Below, one piece after another: positions 55,763-64,000 of a DNA stretch of 64,000 nucleotides (its first letter is position 1; every line of letters starts with the position of its first letter). A program made the position numbers and the translations under genes. The notes under the pieces are model-generated. The model was not told where the DNA came from and did not search any database. It saw nothing but the letters and a program-made list of their open reading frames with translations. Origin of the DNA: Maribacter orientalis. Lineage in GTDB: Bacteria; Bacteroidota; Bacteroidia; Flavobacteriales; Flavobacteriaceae. The stretch is from NCBI RefSeq assembly GCF_900109345.1, contig NZ_FNZN01000003.1, positions 1 to 64,000 of the forward strand, given 5' to 3'.

Positions 55763-56500
55763 TTATGCGGTTTTCTTTGCTGCTAAAGCTGCACCATATA
55801 CAACAAGTCCAAATCCGATTTTGTTAATGGCGTCTCCAATGTTGTAAATGACATCCATATTAAGACCTAGATTGCCAAGACCTTCATACCAACCAGGTGT
55901 ACCTGCCATATATCCTAGTGGATAAATTGCCCATCCAACGAGTACAAACCAACAGAGAGTTTTGTGTGCCGTTAAAACAGCGCCACCTGCTTGTTCCGCT
56001 AATTGTTTGGCGCTTCCAAACCATATTTCATAAACAATATAGAAATAAGCAAGACCTGAAATTAAACCCCAAACGGCTGGACCAGTACCTGTATTGTATA
56101 CTGCTTCTCCAAAATATCCAGTCACAAGCATTACAATAGATGCAGCAATAAGTTTCCACATGAGGGATTTTTTTGCGCCAGCAACTTTTAGGATTAAGTA
56201 AAATTCAACACACATTAACGGCACTGTAAGTACCCAGTCTACATATCTAAAGAAGGTTGGAGATTCGCCTACTGTTGCCCAATAATCTCGCATATACCAA
56301 TAATGGACCGCGGCAATAAATGTAATAAGACCGGAAACCAGAATAGAGGTTTTCCATTTAGTGTCAAAATCGTTCATTGAAAAGAAAAAGAAGGCAGATG
56401 CTGCCATCATGGCCATGCATCCAACAAAGAACGTAAAACCAACATAGTCATTGGATAACATTTTAGTTGCCAATGAAATTGAAGTAATAAAATTTTCCAT
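55763..56500 (-). CDS. Proteorhodopsin, light-driven proton pump
   Basis: 245 residues with seven membrane helices. The key residues are D88 (proton acceptor; RYVDW), E99 (proton donor; LMCVEF), H66 (AAVHYWYM, the partner of the acceptor) and K227 (DAINKIGFG, retinal Schiff base). At the tuning position, three before the donor, stands M96 (Met105 in the usual numbering), typical of green-absorbing flavobacterial pumps. The DTE-type acceptor-donor pair indicates H+ rather than Na+ pumping, in which the NDQ motif would appear. The start at 56500 (ATG) is preferred over TTG at 56506. It diverges from blh, which makes its retinal. Confidence 0.97.
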   Translation of the reverse strand: MENFITSISLATKMLSNDYVGFTFFVGCMAMMAASAFFFFSMNDFDTKWKTSILVSGLITFIAAVHYWYMRDYWATVGESPTFFRYVDWVLTVPLMCVEFYLILKVAGAKKSLMWKLIAASIVMLVTGYFGEAVYNTGTGPAVWGLISGLAYFYIVYEIWFGSAKQLAEQAGGAVLTAHKTLCWFVLVGWAIYPLGYMAGTPGWYEGLGNLGLNMDVIYNIGDAINKIGFGLVVYGAALAAKKTA

Positions 56501-56542
56501 AATCAAAGTTTTTTTAAATTGTTTAAGTAAATTTACTAATAG

Positions 56543-56561
56543 TTAAACAATTATTGTTTAA
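56543..56561. promoter_or_regulatory. Palindrome between proteorhodopsin and blh
   Basis: A perfect 9-bp inverted repeat TTAAACAAT-T-ATTGTTTAA lies in the only divergent control region of the two light-related genes, 43 bp from the proteorhodopsin start. It overlaps the TTG proposed as the blh start. It is AT-rich, so chance cannot be dismissed, but the symmetry suits an operator for a shared regulator. Confidence 0.45.
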
Positions 56562-57495
56562 TAAAATTGTTAAAATATTGAACAAAATAAAAAATAAGCA
56601 TATTGATTTTCCGAACTTAGAAAGTATAATAATTGTAGGGACTTTTTTTTCGCTATGGTTAGCAGTTATTTTTGAAGACGTGATAGAACATGTTATGGCC
56701 TATGTATTTATTCTTTCCTTTGGAATTTTACATGGTGCAAATGACCTTACCCTTCTTCAAAGGACTGAAATCAAAAAGAAGTCGACTAGAAATTACATGA
56801 AGATTCTGTTATACTATGTCCTTTTTGTGTTTGGTAGTGTATTGATATTTTACTTAGTACCAAGCTTAGCATTGGTTGTGTTTGTGCTATTCAGTGGTTA
56901 TCATTTTGGAGAACAACATTTTATTTCTAAGACTATTTCAGCTTCCTTTAAAACTAATGTGCTTTATTTTGCATATGGTACTTTTATTCTTTTTCTCCTT
57001 TTTAATTCAAATAATTTAGCAACATCCGAAATTATTAAAAACATAATAGGTTACTCTATTCCTATTTCTGTCTTTAAGGTTGGCTTACTCTTAAGTGGAG
57101 TAATTTCGGTAGCTTTTAGTCTCATATTGGTATTGAAGAATGAATTGAAAATCAACCCGATAAAAGAGCTGTTTTTTTTAGGAATCTTTTTCGTGGTGTT
57201 TAAAACAGCGTCTTTGTTATGGGGATTTGCTATATATTTTATATTATGGCATTCCATTCCTTCCCTATATGACCAGATATTCTTCTTGCATGGTCAGATT
57301 AATAAAAGGTCATTCAGGTCATTTGTAGTAACGTCATTCCCATATTGGTTGATTTCTGTTGCTGGATTACTTTTCTTGCTATTTTTATTTAGGGATAATT
57401 TAGAAAAGTCTTTGGCTTTCTTTTTCTCATTTTTGGCAGCGATAACCTTTCCTCATGTGTTGGTTATTAAAAGGTTGAATCAAAATCAAAACTGA
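56554..57495 (+). CDS. blh: Beta-carotene 15,15'-dioxygenase, Brp/Blh family
   Basis: Up to 313 residues, integral membrane protein with about eight membrane segments. The conserved iron-binding His positions are H60 (ILHGANDLTLL), H117 and H122 (SGYHFGEQHF), with a fourth in LWHSIPSLYDQ. It cleaves beta-carotene into two retinals, the chromophore of the adjacent proteorhodopsin. No ATG opens the frame; TTG at 56554 or TTG at 56578 must serve, and the second would avoid the palindrome. The 3' end overlaps the convergent receptor gene by 10 bp. Confidence 0.93.
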   Translation: MFNKIVKILNKIKNKHIDFPNLESIIIVGTFFSLWLAVIFEDVIEHVMAYVFILSFGILHGANDLTLLQRTEIKKKSTRNYMKILLYYVLFVFGSVLIFYLVPSLALVVFVLFSGYHFGEQHFISKTISASFKTNVLYFAYGTFILFLLFNSNNLATSEIIKNIIGYSIPISVFKVGLLLSGVISVAFSLILVLKNELKINPIKELFFLGIFFVVFKTASLLWGFAIYFILWHSIPSLYDQIFFLHGQINKRSFRSFVVTSFPYWLISVAGLLFLLFLFRDNLEKSLAFFFSFLAAITFPHVLVIKRLNQNQN

Positions 57496-60005
57496 ATCCT
57501 AAAACTGGCATTTGGTGTCATCCTCAGCGAAACACGTTCGATAGATTCGATGGAATTATCCTCTTGTAGTCTATAAAACGTATTTAACATATTCTTTCTA
57601 TTTGTAATATTTAGAATAGAAGCACCTATCGTTCCTTTTGCACTTCTGCCTAACTTCATTGTGTAAATTGCTGAGGCATCTACCCTAATGTATTCTGGTA
57701 ATCGACTACTATTTGGGTTTTGGTAATTTATCTCATTTGGGAATACGGTGTTATCTATAGGTTCATTTACATCAGGTTGCGTATAAGGTTTCCCAGATTT
57801 ATAATTGAGACCTGCTCCTAATTTTAGATTGCCGATTATGTAATTCGCGGCCAGGGTTACCGAATGTCTTACATCTAGATTATTTGGGAAAGTCGCTGGT
57901 ATCAGTGCATCAAAGGTATAATCATTTTTATTGAAGGTGTAACTAAGCCATGCACTGTAGTCATTGTTTTTCGTGTTAATTAAAAACTCAGCTCCTTTAA
58001 TGGCATAGGAACCTATCTCCCCTTCAAATTGATTCTGATTTTGAAAGCCTTGGGTATACACGTTAATACCGTTTACCTCTTTATAAAATCCGTCAATACC
58101 AACATATAGTTTATCAGTATCATAATTAAACCCAATAGAACCTTGTTTGCTTTTGGTGATGGGCAAGGCATCACCGTCAGAAAGGATCCAACGTCTTTTT
58201 TCAATGCCCAAAAAGTTTTGTTCCAAATCTATAATTTGATTGGTGACCTGACTTTTAAATTCACCTAATACTTCGGTTTTAATGTTGGGTAAAAGTTCAT
58301 AAGTGACATTTATTCGTGGTTCAAAAACGTATTCTTTAAAAGTGTTTAAATTTTCGAAATAATTTAACCTGCCGCCAATGATACCAATTAGTTTCTCATT
58401 TTCAGAACTGTATTTCAATTCTGAAAACAATGCATGTTGGCGAATTACGCCTTTTATATTGCTTGCAAAGGGTGGCTGATTAACGTTCGTGGTATTTTCA
58501 ATTCCTGTTTCGGTAAACTCATAGCCGTTCATCCAATTTATACGCTCCTTTAACATGTAATTAGTAGATAGTTTTACGTTCGATTCCTTTACCAGATTAT
58601 TTTGTTTTAATTGCTGTAAGTCGTTATTAGAAATGGATAAGGCATCCAAATTGTATTGTGTGTAATAGAAACTCAATTGCGAGGTTAACTCATCTGTCCA
58701 TTCGCTTTGCAATTGACTGCCAATAGAGAAATTATCTTGGTTGAGATTGCTTCTATTTGGGGCAATGCTGTCGTTTGTAGTTTCAATGTAATTTAAATTA
58801 TTGCTCATGTTTATCATGCTAACACGTACCTGTTGGTAAGGGTTTACCTCATAAATGAGTTTGGCAGTGAAATCATAGAAATAAAATTCACCTTCGTTAT
58901 CTACCTCAGAATCTTGAAATGCTTTTTCTGAGAATGTGGTGTATGTTGGGGTATTTAGAAAATCGGTATATGACCTTCGGGCAGAAACTTGTACTGCTAA
59001 ATTTTCGGTGATAGGAATTTCGCCAAAAATATCACCAGAAATTAGATTGACTCCTGCACCACCTGTATAGGTTATAGGCAATTCATCTATGGTGTGCATA
59101 TGTAAAGTACCACTAACACCACCACCGAACATGGCAGATGTTCCGTTTTTGATGATTGATACTTTTTGGGTCACATACGGATTGAATGCGGATATCAATC
59201 CGAAAAAATGCCCAGTTTGGTACATTTTTATACCATCCCAAAGAATCAGATTTTGGTCATTAGTGCCCCCTCTGATGTTAATATCTGAAACGGTTTCATC
59301 AACGCTTTTAATGCCGGGTAAAGCTTGAATGGTCTGAAGAATATCAGGTTCGCTAACACCTGGAAGAATGCCAAATTTTGCAGGATTCAACTCAATACTC
59401 GCATCGCTCAGTTTATTTAGTCCTGTAGTTAAAAACTGTGTAACTATAACTTCGTCCAATTCTTGATAGCTTAGCGCCATGGCAATGGTTTTACACTCCC
59501 TAGTGTTGACGAATTCTTTTGCTTCAATAAAAACAGGTTTGTAACCAAGGTGCTTTATGTAAACCAAAGAATTCTCAAGGACGTTATCGAATCTAAATGC
59601 CCCAGTGGCATCGGTAATTCCCGTTAAATTAGATTGGTAAATTTCAACAGTTGCACCTGGTATGGTGTTCTCTTCAAAGTTGTCTAAAACAAAGCCACAA
59701 ATAGAAATGGTTGCCGTTTTGGTTAAGGTATAGTAACGGTCATTTAGCTTGTTGATGGTTATTCCTGTAACTTCTCTTATTTCGTTGAGAATTATATCAA
59801 GGGATTTTGAATCGGGTTTTACAATGTTGATAGTGTTTATATCGCTATCTGCATAAGAGAATTTTACATTAAACGAGGTTTCTAGTTCAGAAAGAAAATC
59901 GCGTAATGGTACACTTTTATCAGTTACGTTTTGGGCGTAACCATTCATGCTGAAACTCAGCAAAAATAGCATGATAATAAGATTATTTAGGTGCTTTTTC
60001 GGCAT
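57486..60005 (-). CDS. TonB-dependent receptor with STN signalling domain
   Basis: 839 residues from MPKKHLNNLIIM at 60005, where a signal peptide begins. After the signal comes a secretin/TonB short N-terminal (STN) domain (VPLRDFLSELETSFNVKFSYA, cut), then a carboxypeptidase-regulatory-like domain (GFVLDNFEENTIPGATVEIY), the plug (LPGIKSVDETVSDINIRGGTN, cut) and a 22-strand barrel ending in ASFRIQF. STN receptors pass an outer-membrane signal to the FecR anti-sigma factor, and fecR overlaps this gene by 23 bp. No SusD follows, so the substrate is probably a small ligand rather than a glycan. Confidence 0.93.
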   Translation of the reverse strand: MPKKHLNNLIIMLFLLSFSMNGYAQNVTDKSVPLRDFLSELETSFNVKFSYADSDINTINIVKPDSKSLDIILNEIREVTGITINKLNDRYYTLTKTATISICGFVLDNFEENTIPGATVEIYQSNLTGITDATGAFRFDNVLENSLVYIKHLGYKPVFIEAKEFVNTRECKTIAMALSYQELDEVIVTQFLTTGLNKLSDASIELNPAKFGILPGVSEPDILQTIQALPGIKSVDETVSDINIRGGTNDQNLILWDGIKMYQTGHFFGLISAFNPYVTQKVSIIKNGTSAMFGGGVSGTLHMHTIDELPITYTGGAGVNLISGDIFGEIPITENLAVQVSARRSYTDFLNTPTYTTFSEKAFQDSEVDNEGEFYFYDFTAKLIYEVNPYQQVRVSMINMSNNLNYIETTNDSIAPNRSNLNQDNFSIGSQLQSEWTDELTSQLSFYYTQYNLDALSISNNDLQQLKQNNLVKESNVKLSTNYMLKERINWMNGYEFTETGIENTTNVNQPPFASNIKGVIRQHALFSELKYSSENEKLIGIIGGRLNYFENLNTFKEYVFEPRINVTYELLPNIKTEVLGEFKSQVTNQIIDLEQNFLGIEKRRWILSDGDALPITKSKQGSIGFNYDTDKLYVGIDGFYKEVNGINVYTQGFQNQNQFEGEIGSYAIKGAEFLINTKNNDYSAWLSYTFNKNDYTFDALIPATFPNNLDVRHSVTLAANYIIGNLKLGAGLNYKSGKPYTQPDVNEPIDNTVFPNEINYQNPNSSRLPEYIRVDASAIYTMKLGRSAKGTIGASILNITNRKNMLNTFYRLQEDNSIESIERVSLRMTPNASFRIQF

Positions 60006-60897
60006 AGAATAGCACTTTGTCCCCATCTAAGTTAAACTTAATTTGTAAAGGAACGCTTATGCTTTTAAGAGCAAGTTCTAAATTGTCGTTACTGAAAGTC
60101 CCTGTAAAAAGTTGCGCGGTATCAATGCCCTCTGTAACAACTTCAATATTATATTGGCGCTCTAGTTCGTCCATTACATAATGTAGTGGAATACTTTTAA
60201 AAGAACTCTCTTTAGACAACCACGAAGGCACGCCGTTAACCGTAGCTTTCATCATAGTGGTATTACCGTCAATAGTCAATATCGAATTTCCGGCAGGTAA
60301 TTTAGTTTCTTTACCGTTGATGGTTACGCTTACTAAACCTTCAAAACAAGTGACTTCAAAATAGTTTTTACGTGTTTCTACATTAAATTGGGTTCCTAAT
60401 ACCGTAACCAACCCTTGTGTAGTTTTTACGGTAAATTTCTTTCCTTTAGCTACTTTAAAATACGCTTCGCCCTTTAGGTTAACGTTTCTATTTTTATCCC
60501 ATTTTTTCTCACTAAAAGCTAATTCAGATTCGGCATTCAAAATTACTTCCGAGGCATCTGGTAAGGTGATGGATTTATTCTCGGCATAATCCGTAGTAAA
60601 CGATTCATTCAATGTGTTTAAATAAAAGAATGATCCTGCTAGTAATACTGCAATGACCGCAGCTACTCGTAGAAACTTTTTAAATGGTGATAATATAAAT
60701 ACTTTGGTTTCTTCTTTAGTTTTATATTGCTCGATAGATTCCCATGCTTTATCCACATCAAATTCTGGAGACTCGAGCTGTGAGGCCGACTCCTTAATTT
60801 TCTGATATGTCTCATAGGCTTCAGATTTTTTGAATTCCGCCAATTCGGCATCGGTCAATTCATCATTAAGCCATTTTGCTAAGTAATTGTTCTGCAT
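59983..60897 (-). CDS. FecR-type anti-sigma factor
   Basis: 304 residues from MQNNYLAKWLNDELTDAEL at 60897. An N-terminal cytoplasmic sigma-binding part (1-80), one membrane helix (FLRVAAVIAVLLAGSFFYL), the periplasmic FecR domain (SITLPDASEVILNAESELAF; EVTCFEGLVSVTINGKETKL) and a C-terminal STN-like DUF4974 domain (IPLHYVMDELERQYNIEVV) are seen. It transmits the state of the TonB receptor to the sigma factor. A motif shared with the lipoprotein promoter lies 23-55 nt upstream of the start. Confidence 0.93.
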   Translation of the reverse strand: MQNNYLAKWLNDELTDAELAEFKKSEAYETYQKIKESASQLESPEFDVDKAWESIEQYKTKEETKVFILSPFKKFLRVAAVIAVLLAGSFFYLNTLNESFTTDYAENKSITLPDASEVILNAESELAFSEKKWDKNRNVNLKGEAYFKVAKGKKFTVKTTQGLVTVLGTQFNVETRKNYFEVTCFEGLVSVTINGKETKLPAGNSILTIDGNTTMMKATVNGVPSWLSKESSFKSIPLHYVMDELERQYNIEVVTEGIDTAQLFTGTFSNDNLELALKSISVPLQIKFNLDGDKVLFYAEKAPK

Positions 60898-60919
60898 GTT
60901 TTTAGCTTTATATAGTATT

Positions 60920-60952
60920 AACAACTAAGGCTATAAAAACCCTACTTTCATT
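60920..60952 (-). promoter_or_regulatory. Candidate ECF-sigma promoter before fecR
   Basis: On the minus strand AATGAAAGTAGGGT (60952-60939), 13 nt, GTTGTT (60925-60920), then 22 nt to the fecR ATG. The same two-part motif precedes the lipoprotein gene at 61558 with 13 of 14 matching bases and identical spacing. It would let the sigma factor activate its own regulators and receptor. Confidence 0.6.
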
Positions 60953-60981
60953 GTTTTATTTTTTTCATTAACCGATCTGCC

Positions 60982-60996
60982 GAGCATAGTCGAAGT
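60982..60996. repeat. Dispersed repeat, copy 2 (GAGCATAGTCGAAGT)
   Basis: One base different from the copy at 2979-2993, lying in the gap between fecR and the sigma gene. See copy 1. Confidence 0.5.
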
Positions 60997-61005
60997 AATT
61001 AACCT

Positions 61006-61536
61006 TCATATTCCATCAATTTGTTCCCTTAGGCTTTTGAGTGCCAAATGCATTCTTTTTTCAATTGCTTTTACACTTACGCTTTCCATTTCTGCTATTT
61101 CGGCATATTTTTTTCCATCAATCCTATTCAGTAAAAAAGTAGTGCGTTGGTTTTCCGGTAGACTATTCAAGGCATAGTCCAATTTTTCTTTGAATTGGTT
61201 TTCCTCCATGATAAACTCTGGGGTCTCGTTTGTGGTTTTTAAAGTGCTGTCGGCATATTTTAAGCGTACTTTTTCCGCCTTTATAACATTCAAGTATAAA
61301 TTATTGGCAACAGTATATAAATAAGATTTTGCTTTTTCTGGAACAACCTTTGAACAATTCTCCCAAAGCTTTACAAAAGCTTCCTGTACAGCATCATTGG
61401 CTTTTTCTTCGTTACCGAATTTGTAATAAATGTAATTGAAGATGGTTTTAGACGTTTCATTAAAAACCCTTTTGTAAACCTGTTCTTCACATACGTTTAA
61501 ATGTTCTTCTGCTTTCAATGGATTGCTTTTTATCAA
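61006..61536 (-). CDS. ECF-family RNA polymerase sigma factor
   Basis: 176 residues. Region 2 (TIFNYIYYKFGNEEKANDAV, then EAFVKLWENC) and region 4 (LPENQRTTFLLNRIDGKKYAEIAE, shortened; SVKAIEKRMHLALKSLRE as helix-turn-helix) are present, with no region 1 or 3, as in ECF factors of the FecI/Bacteroidota type. It is held by FecR until the TonB receptor signals. It lies 108 bp upstream of fecR and is divergent from the large lipoprotein gene. The shared promoter motif on both sides suggests these as its targets. Confidence 0.93.
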   Translation of the reverse strand: MIKSNPLKAEEHLNVCEEQVYKRVFNETSKTIFNYIYYKFGNEEKANDAVQEAFVKLWENCSKVVPEKAKSYLYTVANNLYLNVIKAEKVRLKYADSTLKTTNETPEFIMEENQFKEKLDYALNSLPENQRTTFLLNRIDGKKYAEIAEMESVSVKAIEKRMHLALKSLREQIDGI

Positions 61537-61557
61537 AGATATTTTAAAAAAAATAAA

Positions 61558-61590
61558 AATGAAGGTAGGGTATTTTTAAAGTCGGTTGTT
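61558..61590 (+). promoter_or_regulatory. Candidate ECF-sigma promoter before the repeat lipoprotein
   Basis: AATGAAGGTAGGGT (61558-61571), 13 nt, GTTGTT (61585-61590), then 34 nt to the ATG at 61625. It matches the motif before fecR in sequence and spacing. It lies in the 88-bp region that also carries the upstream part of the divergent sigma-factor gene. Confidence 0.6.
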
Positions 61591-61624
61591 TTAGAAGCAT
61601 AATAACATACAATACCAAGTCATT

Positions 61625-63385
61625 ATGAAAAAGATTTTTAATTACGCAATGTACGTTAGCCTACTAACAATTGCACTAAGTTTTACCGCTTGTCAAGATG
61701 AGTTTGAGGAAATAAATACGGGGGAGGAACCTACGGCAATAACTGCAAATTCTTCTACGGCAGATTTAATTCAACGAACAAGCTCTAACGATGGTTCATG
61801 TGATAATATAGTAGATGGTACAAGTTGCTTTGAAATAAACTTTCCATATACCGTTGAGGTTAACGGAATGGTGCTTACTATTGAATCGGAGGATGATCTT
61901 GACCAAATTGAAGAGATATTCGATAGTGTGGAGGATGATGAAAATTTATTGGATATTATATTTCCTATCACAGTTACAGCAGGCGATTTCTCTGAAATTA
62001 CTATAAATGGATTGGAAGATTTGCGAGAATTGGCAGCTGAATGTAAAGAAGGTGGCGATGATGACGATATAGAGTGTATTGATTTTGTCTACCCAATAAC
62101 CCTGTTCACTTTTAATGTGAATTTAGAGCAAACAAGCTCTGTTGTTGTAGAAAGTGATCGCGATTTACGATTGTTCTTTAAAGATTTGGGCGATGATAAT
62201 TTAATCAGTTTTGATTTTCCTATCTCCCTAAAATTATATGATGAAACTATTCTTACGGTAGAAAGCAATGAAGAATTGGCGACAGCAATCGAGAATGCAA
62301 AAGATATGTGTGATGAAGACGACGACGATGATTATAATGATGATGATTTCAATGAAGATGAATTTAAAAATGAATTGGTGGAATGTGTTTGGTTCGTTAC
62401 AGAAATAAAAAGAAATGCTGTTGATCAGACCCCACAATATGAAAACTACATTTTAAACTTTAAAGAAGATGGTACCGTAGTAACCGGTTTTTCAGGAGCT
62501 ACAACTTTTGAAGGAACTTGGAGCTCAACCGTAGGTGATGACGGTGCGAAACTAACTATGGAATTTGATGTGACTACCGATTTTAACCTAGAATGGAACG
62601 TGTATGATTTAGGTGATGATAAAATTAAACTGTACAGCGATGATAGTAACCGAATTGTTATGAAACAATTTTGTCTGGAAGACTTGCCAAATACCAACGC
62701 AGATAGTTTAAGGGAGATACTTAAAGAGTGTGCTTGGATTATTAAAGGTATAGAATTACAAAATGAGGATTTTGATAGGGTTTTAGGTTATGAATTTCAA
62801 TTTATGGCTGAAGGCATGTTAACCTTAAGTAATGGTGTCAATACTTCCGAAGGAACATGGGAAATTAAATTGAATACAGGGCAAGAATTGGTTATGGCTA
62901 TTGAAATGCCAGATGAATCTGGGGTAAGTTTTGAATGGCCAATTCGTGAAATGTTCAATGATAGATTAAGATTTGAAGCAGACGAAATTGGATACGAATT
63001 GAACCTACAACGTGTATGTGACAACAATTCTACCGATGGAGATGTTGCGGAAATAAGAAATTTTGTGATGGGTGGTGAATGGTTAGTAGCTACCTATGTA
63101 GAAGGTGATGTCGATATGACCAGTTTGTTTGGCGGATACAGTTTAGAATTTATGGCTGAACATCAAATTTCCATTATGGAAGGTGGCGAAGCTTTTGGAG
63201 CCGGATTATGGAGGGTACTTAGAAATAGTGATGAGAAGCTTAAAGTATATTTAAACTTTGGTGAAAATAGCCCTTTCAATGAGCTAACGGATGATTGGGA
63301 TTTTGTATCCGTAGTTGATGGTAGATTAGAACTTAAAGACATTAGCGGTGATGGAACCATAACCACATTGGTATTAGAAAAGTAA
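61625..63385 (+). CDS. Large acidic lipoprotein with two kinds of repeated domain
   Basis: 586 residues with a lipoprotein signal (LLTIALSFTAC, Cys23). Residues 65-240 hold four copies of a motif of the form hydrophobic-FPI-hydrophobic followed by E-x-DL (INFPYTVEVN, IIFPITVTAG, FVYPITLFTF, FDFPISLKLY). Acidic linkers follow (DEDDDDDYNDDDFNEDEF), which could bind Ca2+. Residues 250-586 contain three copies of a lipocalin-like beta module starting ECVWFV, ECAWII and GGEWLV, each with a GTW/GLW and an acidic-W step. The next gene encodes one more copy. Probable target of the ECF sigma factor; surface role unknown. Confidence 0.8.
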   Translation: MKKIFNYAMYVSLLTIALSFTACQDEFEEINTGEEPTAITANSSTADLIQRTSSNDGSCDNIVDGTSCFEINFPYTVEVNGMVLTIESEDDLDQIEEIFDSVEDDENLLDIIFPITVTAGDFSEITINGLEDLRELAAECKEGGDDDDIECIDFVYPITLFTFNVNLEQTSSVVVESDRDLRLFFKDLGDDNLISFDFPISLKLYDETILTVESNEELATAIENAKDMCDEDDDDDYNDDDFNEDEFKNELVECVWFVTEIKRNAVDQTPQYENYILNFKEDGTVVTGFSGATTFEGTWSSTVGDDGAKLTMEFDVTTDFNLEWNVYDLGDDKIKLYSDDSNRIVMKQFCLEDLPNTNADSLREILKECAWIIKGIELQNEDFDRVLGYEFQFMAEGMLTLSNGVNTSEGTWEIKLNTGQELVMAIEMPDESGVSFEWPIREMFNDRLRFEADEIGYELNLQRVCDNNSTDGDVAEIRNFVMGGEWLVATYVEGDVDMTSLFGGYSLEFMAEHQISIMEGGEAFGAGLWRVLRNSDEKLKVYLNFGENSPFNELTDDWDFVSVVDGRLELKDISGDGTITTLVLEK

Positions 63386-63396
63386 GAACCCAAGGT

Positions 63397-63426
63397 CTTC
63401 TGAAAATCTTTTCAGAAGGCTTTTAT
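63397..63426 (+). terminator. Terminator after the repeat lipoprotein
   Basis: Stem CTTCTGAAAA/TTTTCAGAAG (63397-63406/63409-63418) with a 2-nt loop, followed by GCTTTT and more Ts. It lies 12 bp after the stop and before the second lipoprotein gene, so that gene needs read-through or its own promoter. Confidence 0.8.
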
Positions 63427-63444
63427 TTTAAATATTAACCTTAA

Positions 63445-63942
63445 ATGAAAACTATGAAACTAGAACACATAAAGTCTATCCTATTACTATTAATGACATT
63501 TATGTTTTTTTCTTGTGATTCTTCAGATGACAATGTTGAAAATAGTGTAATGGACTTGACCGAAATTAACGCTACTGCTACTTCTGGGTCCTGGGTGGTA
63601 GCACGATTTGAGGAAGACGGTGTTGATCAAACCAGTAATTTTTTAGGTTATTCGTTCACCTTTGATATAGATGGTATTTTGAATGTTGCCAAGGAAGACC
63701 TATTAATAACGGGAAGCTGGTCCATTACCTCAGATTCAAATAGTAATTACAATGATGATAGTTCTCTTGATGCCGATTCAAATGACGATGTTGATTTTAA
63801 TATCTTCTTTTCTTCAACTTCAAATTTTGAGGAACTATCGGAAGATTGGGAGATAGTTTCTTATACTGAAACTAGAATAGAATTAAAACATATAAGTGGA
63901 GGAGATGGTAGTATTGATGTTCTTGTTTTTGAAAAACAATAA
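63445..63942 (+). CDS. Single-module lipoprotein related to its upstream neighbour
   Basis: 165 residues with a lipoprotein signal (LLLLMTFMFFSC, Cys26). The mature part is one copy of the module at the end of the preceding protein: SGSWVVARFEEDGVDQTSNF against GGEWLVATYVEGDVDMTSLF, and EELSEDWEIVS against NELTDDWDFVS. A polar, acidic insert (SDSNSNYNDDSSLDADSNDD) sits in its middle. It lies 59 bp after the larger gene, with a terminator between them, and looks like a duplicated shortened copy. The last 58 bp of the window after it show nothing recognisable. Confidence 0.75.
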   Translation: MKTMKLEHIKSILLLLMTFMFFSCDSSDDNVENSVMDLTEINATATSGSWVVARFEEDGVDQTSNFLGYSFTFDIDGILNVAKEDLLITGSWSITSDSNSNYNDDSSLDADSNDDVDFNIFFSSTSNFEELSEDWEIVSYTETRIELKHISGGDGSIDVLVFEKQ

Positions 63943-64000
63943 TTTATAATGGTTATACGAATAAAAAATTAAAACATCCAGAAATATACCGTCAACAGTA

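Overview
The window comes from a low-GC marine member of the Bacteroidota, most likely a Flavobacteriaceae. Four things support this: a SusC/SusD pair, a FecI/FecR/TonB-receptor trio, A-rich start regions without Shine-Dalgarno motifs together with a clean Bacteroidota promoter (TTG-N19-TACATTTG before rpsL), and a proteorhodopsin gene divergent from its retinal-forming partner blh. I see no rRNA, tRNA or CRISPR array. I cannot name the genus.

Layout. Positions 1-2140 look like the edge of an integron-like cassette system. A tyrosine recombinase (927-2054) is followed, in the same orientation, by one compact gene cassette. The cassette ends in a large imperfect palindrome resembling attC that is cut by the window start. 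Next come an atypical SDR and a cupin protein, then the decayed C-terminus of an OmpA-type gene (3444-3581). From 3.8 to 14.3 kb lie housekeeping and cell-envelope genes: an Mpl-type Mur ligase, radC, a deacetylase-like protein, a HAD phosphatase, a lipoprotein/DUF5723 pair, rarA, a rhomboid protease and rlmB. At 14.4-23.3 kb are secreted enzymes (arylsulfotransferase-like, PQQ sugar dehydrogenase-like) and a SusC-SusD-lipoprotein operon ending in a strong terminator.

From 23.7 to 40.9 kb runs one nearly unbroken ribosomal superoperon (str, S10, spc and alpha units): rpsL, rpsG, fusA, rpsJ, then rplC through rplQ, including secY, infA, rpoA and the small genes rpmD and rpmJ. The few gaps in it hold RNA hairpins before rplC, rpsH, rpsD and rplQ that look like autoregulatory leaders or attenuators. 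carA, eno, a GT5 glycogen-synthase-like gene, gltA, two amidinotransferase-fold hydrolases (the second ctlX), a diheme c-type cytochrome with a two-subunit molybdenum hydroxylase, an NAD-binding SDR with a DUF2867-like tail, and argS follow.

The last 8 kb hold the light-energy pair (proteorhodopsin with Met at the spectral tuning position, and blh) and a cell-surface signalling locus: TonB receptor with STN domain, FecR anti-sigma factor, ECF sigma factor, and two lipoproteins sharing a repeated domain. An almost identical two-part motif (AATGAARGTAGGGT, 13 nt, GTTGTT) precedes both fecR and the large lipoprotein gene. It is a strong candidate for the promoter of the local ECF sigma factor and would tie these genes into one regulon.
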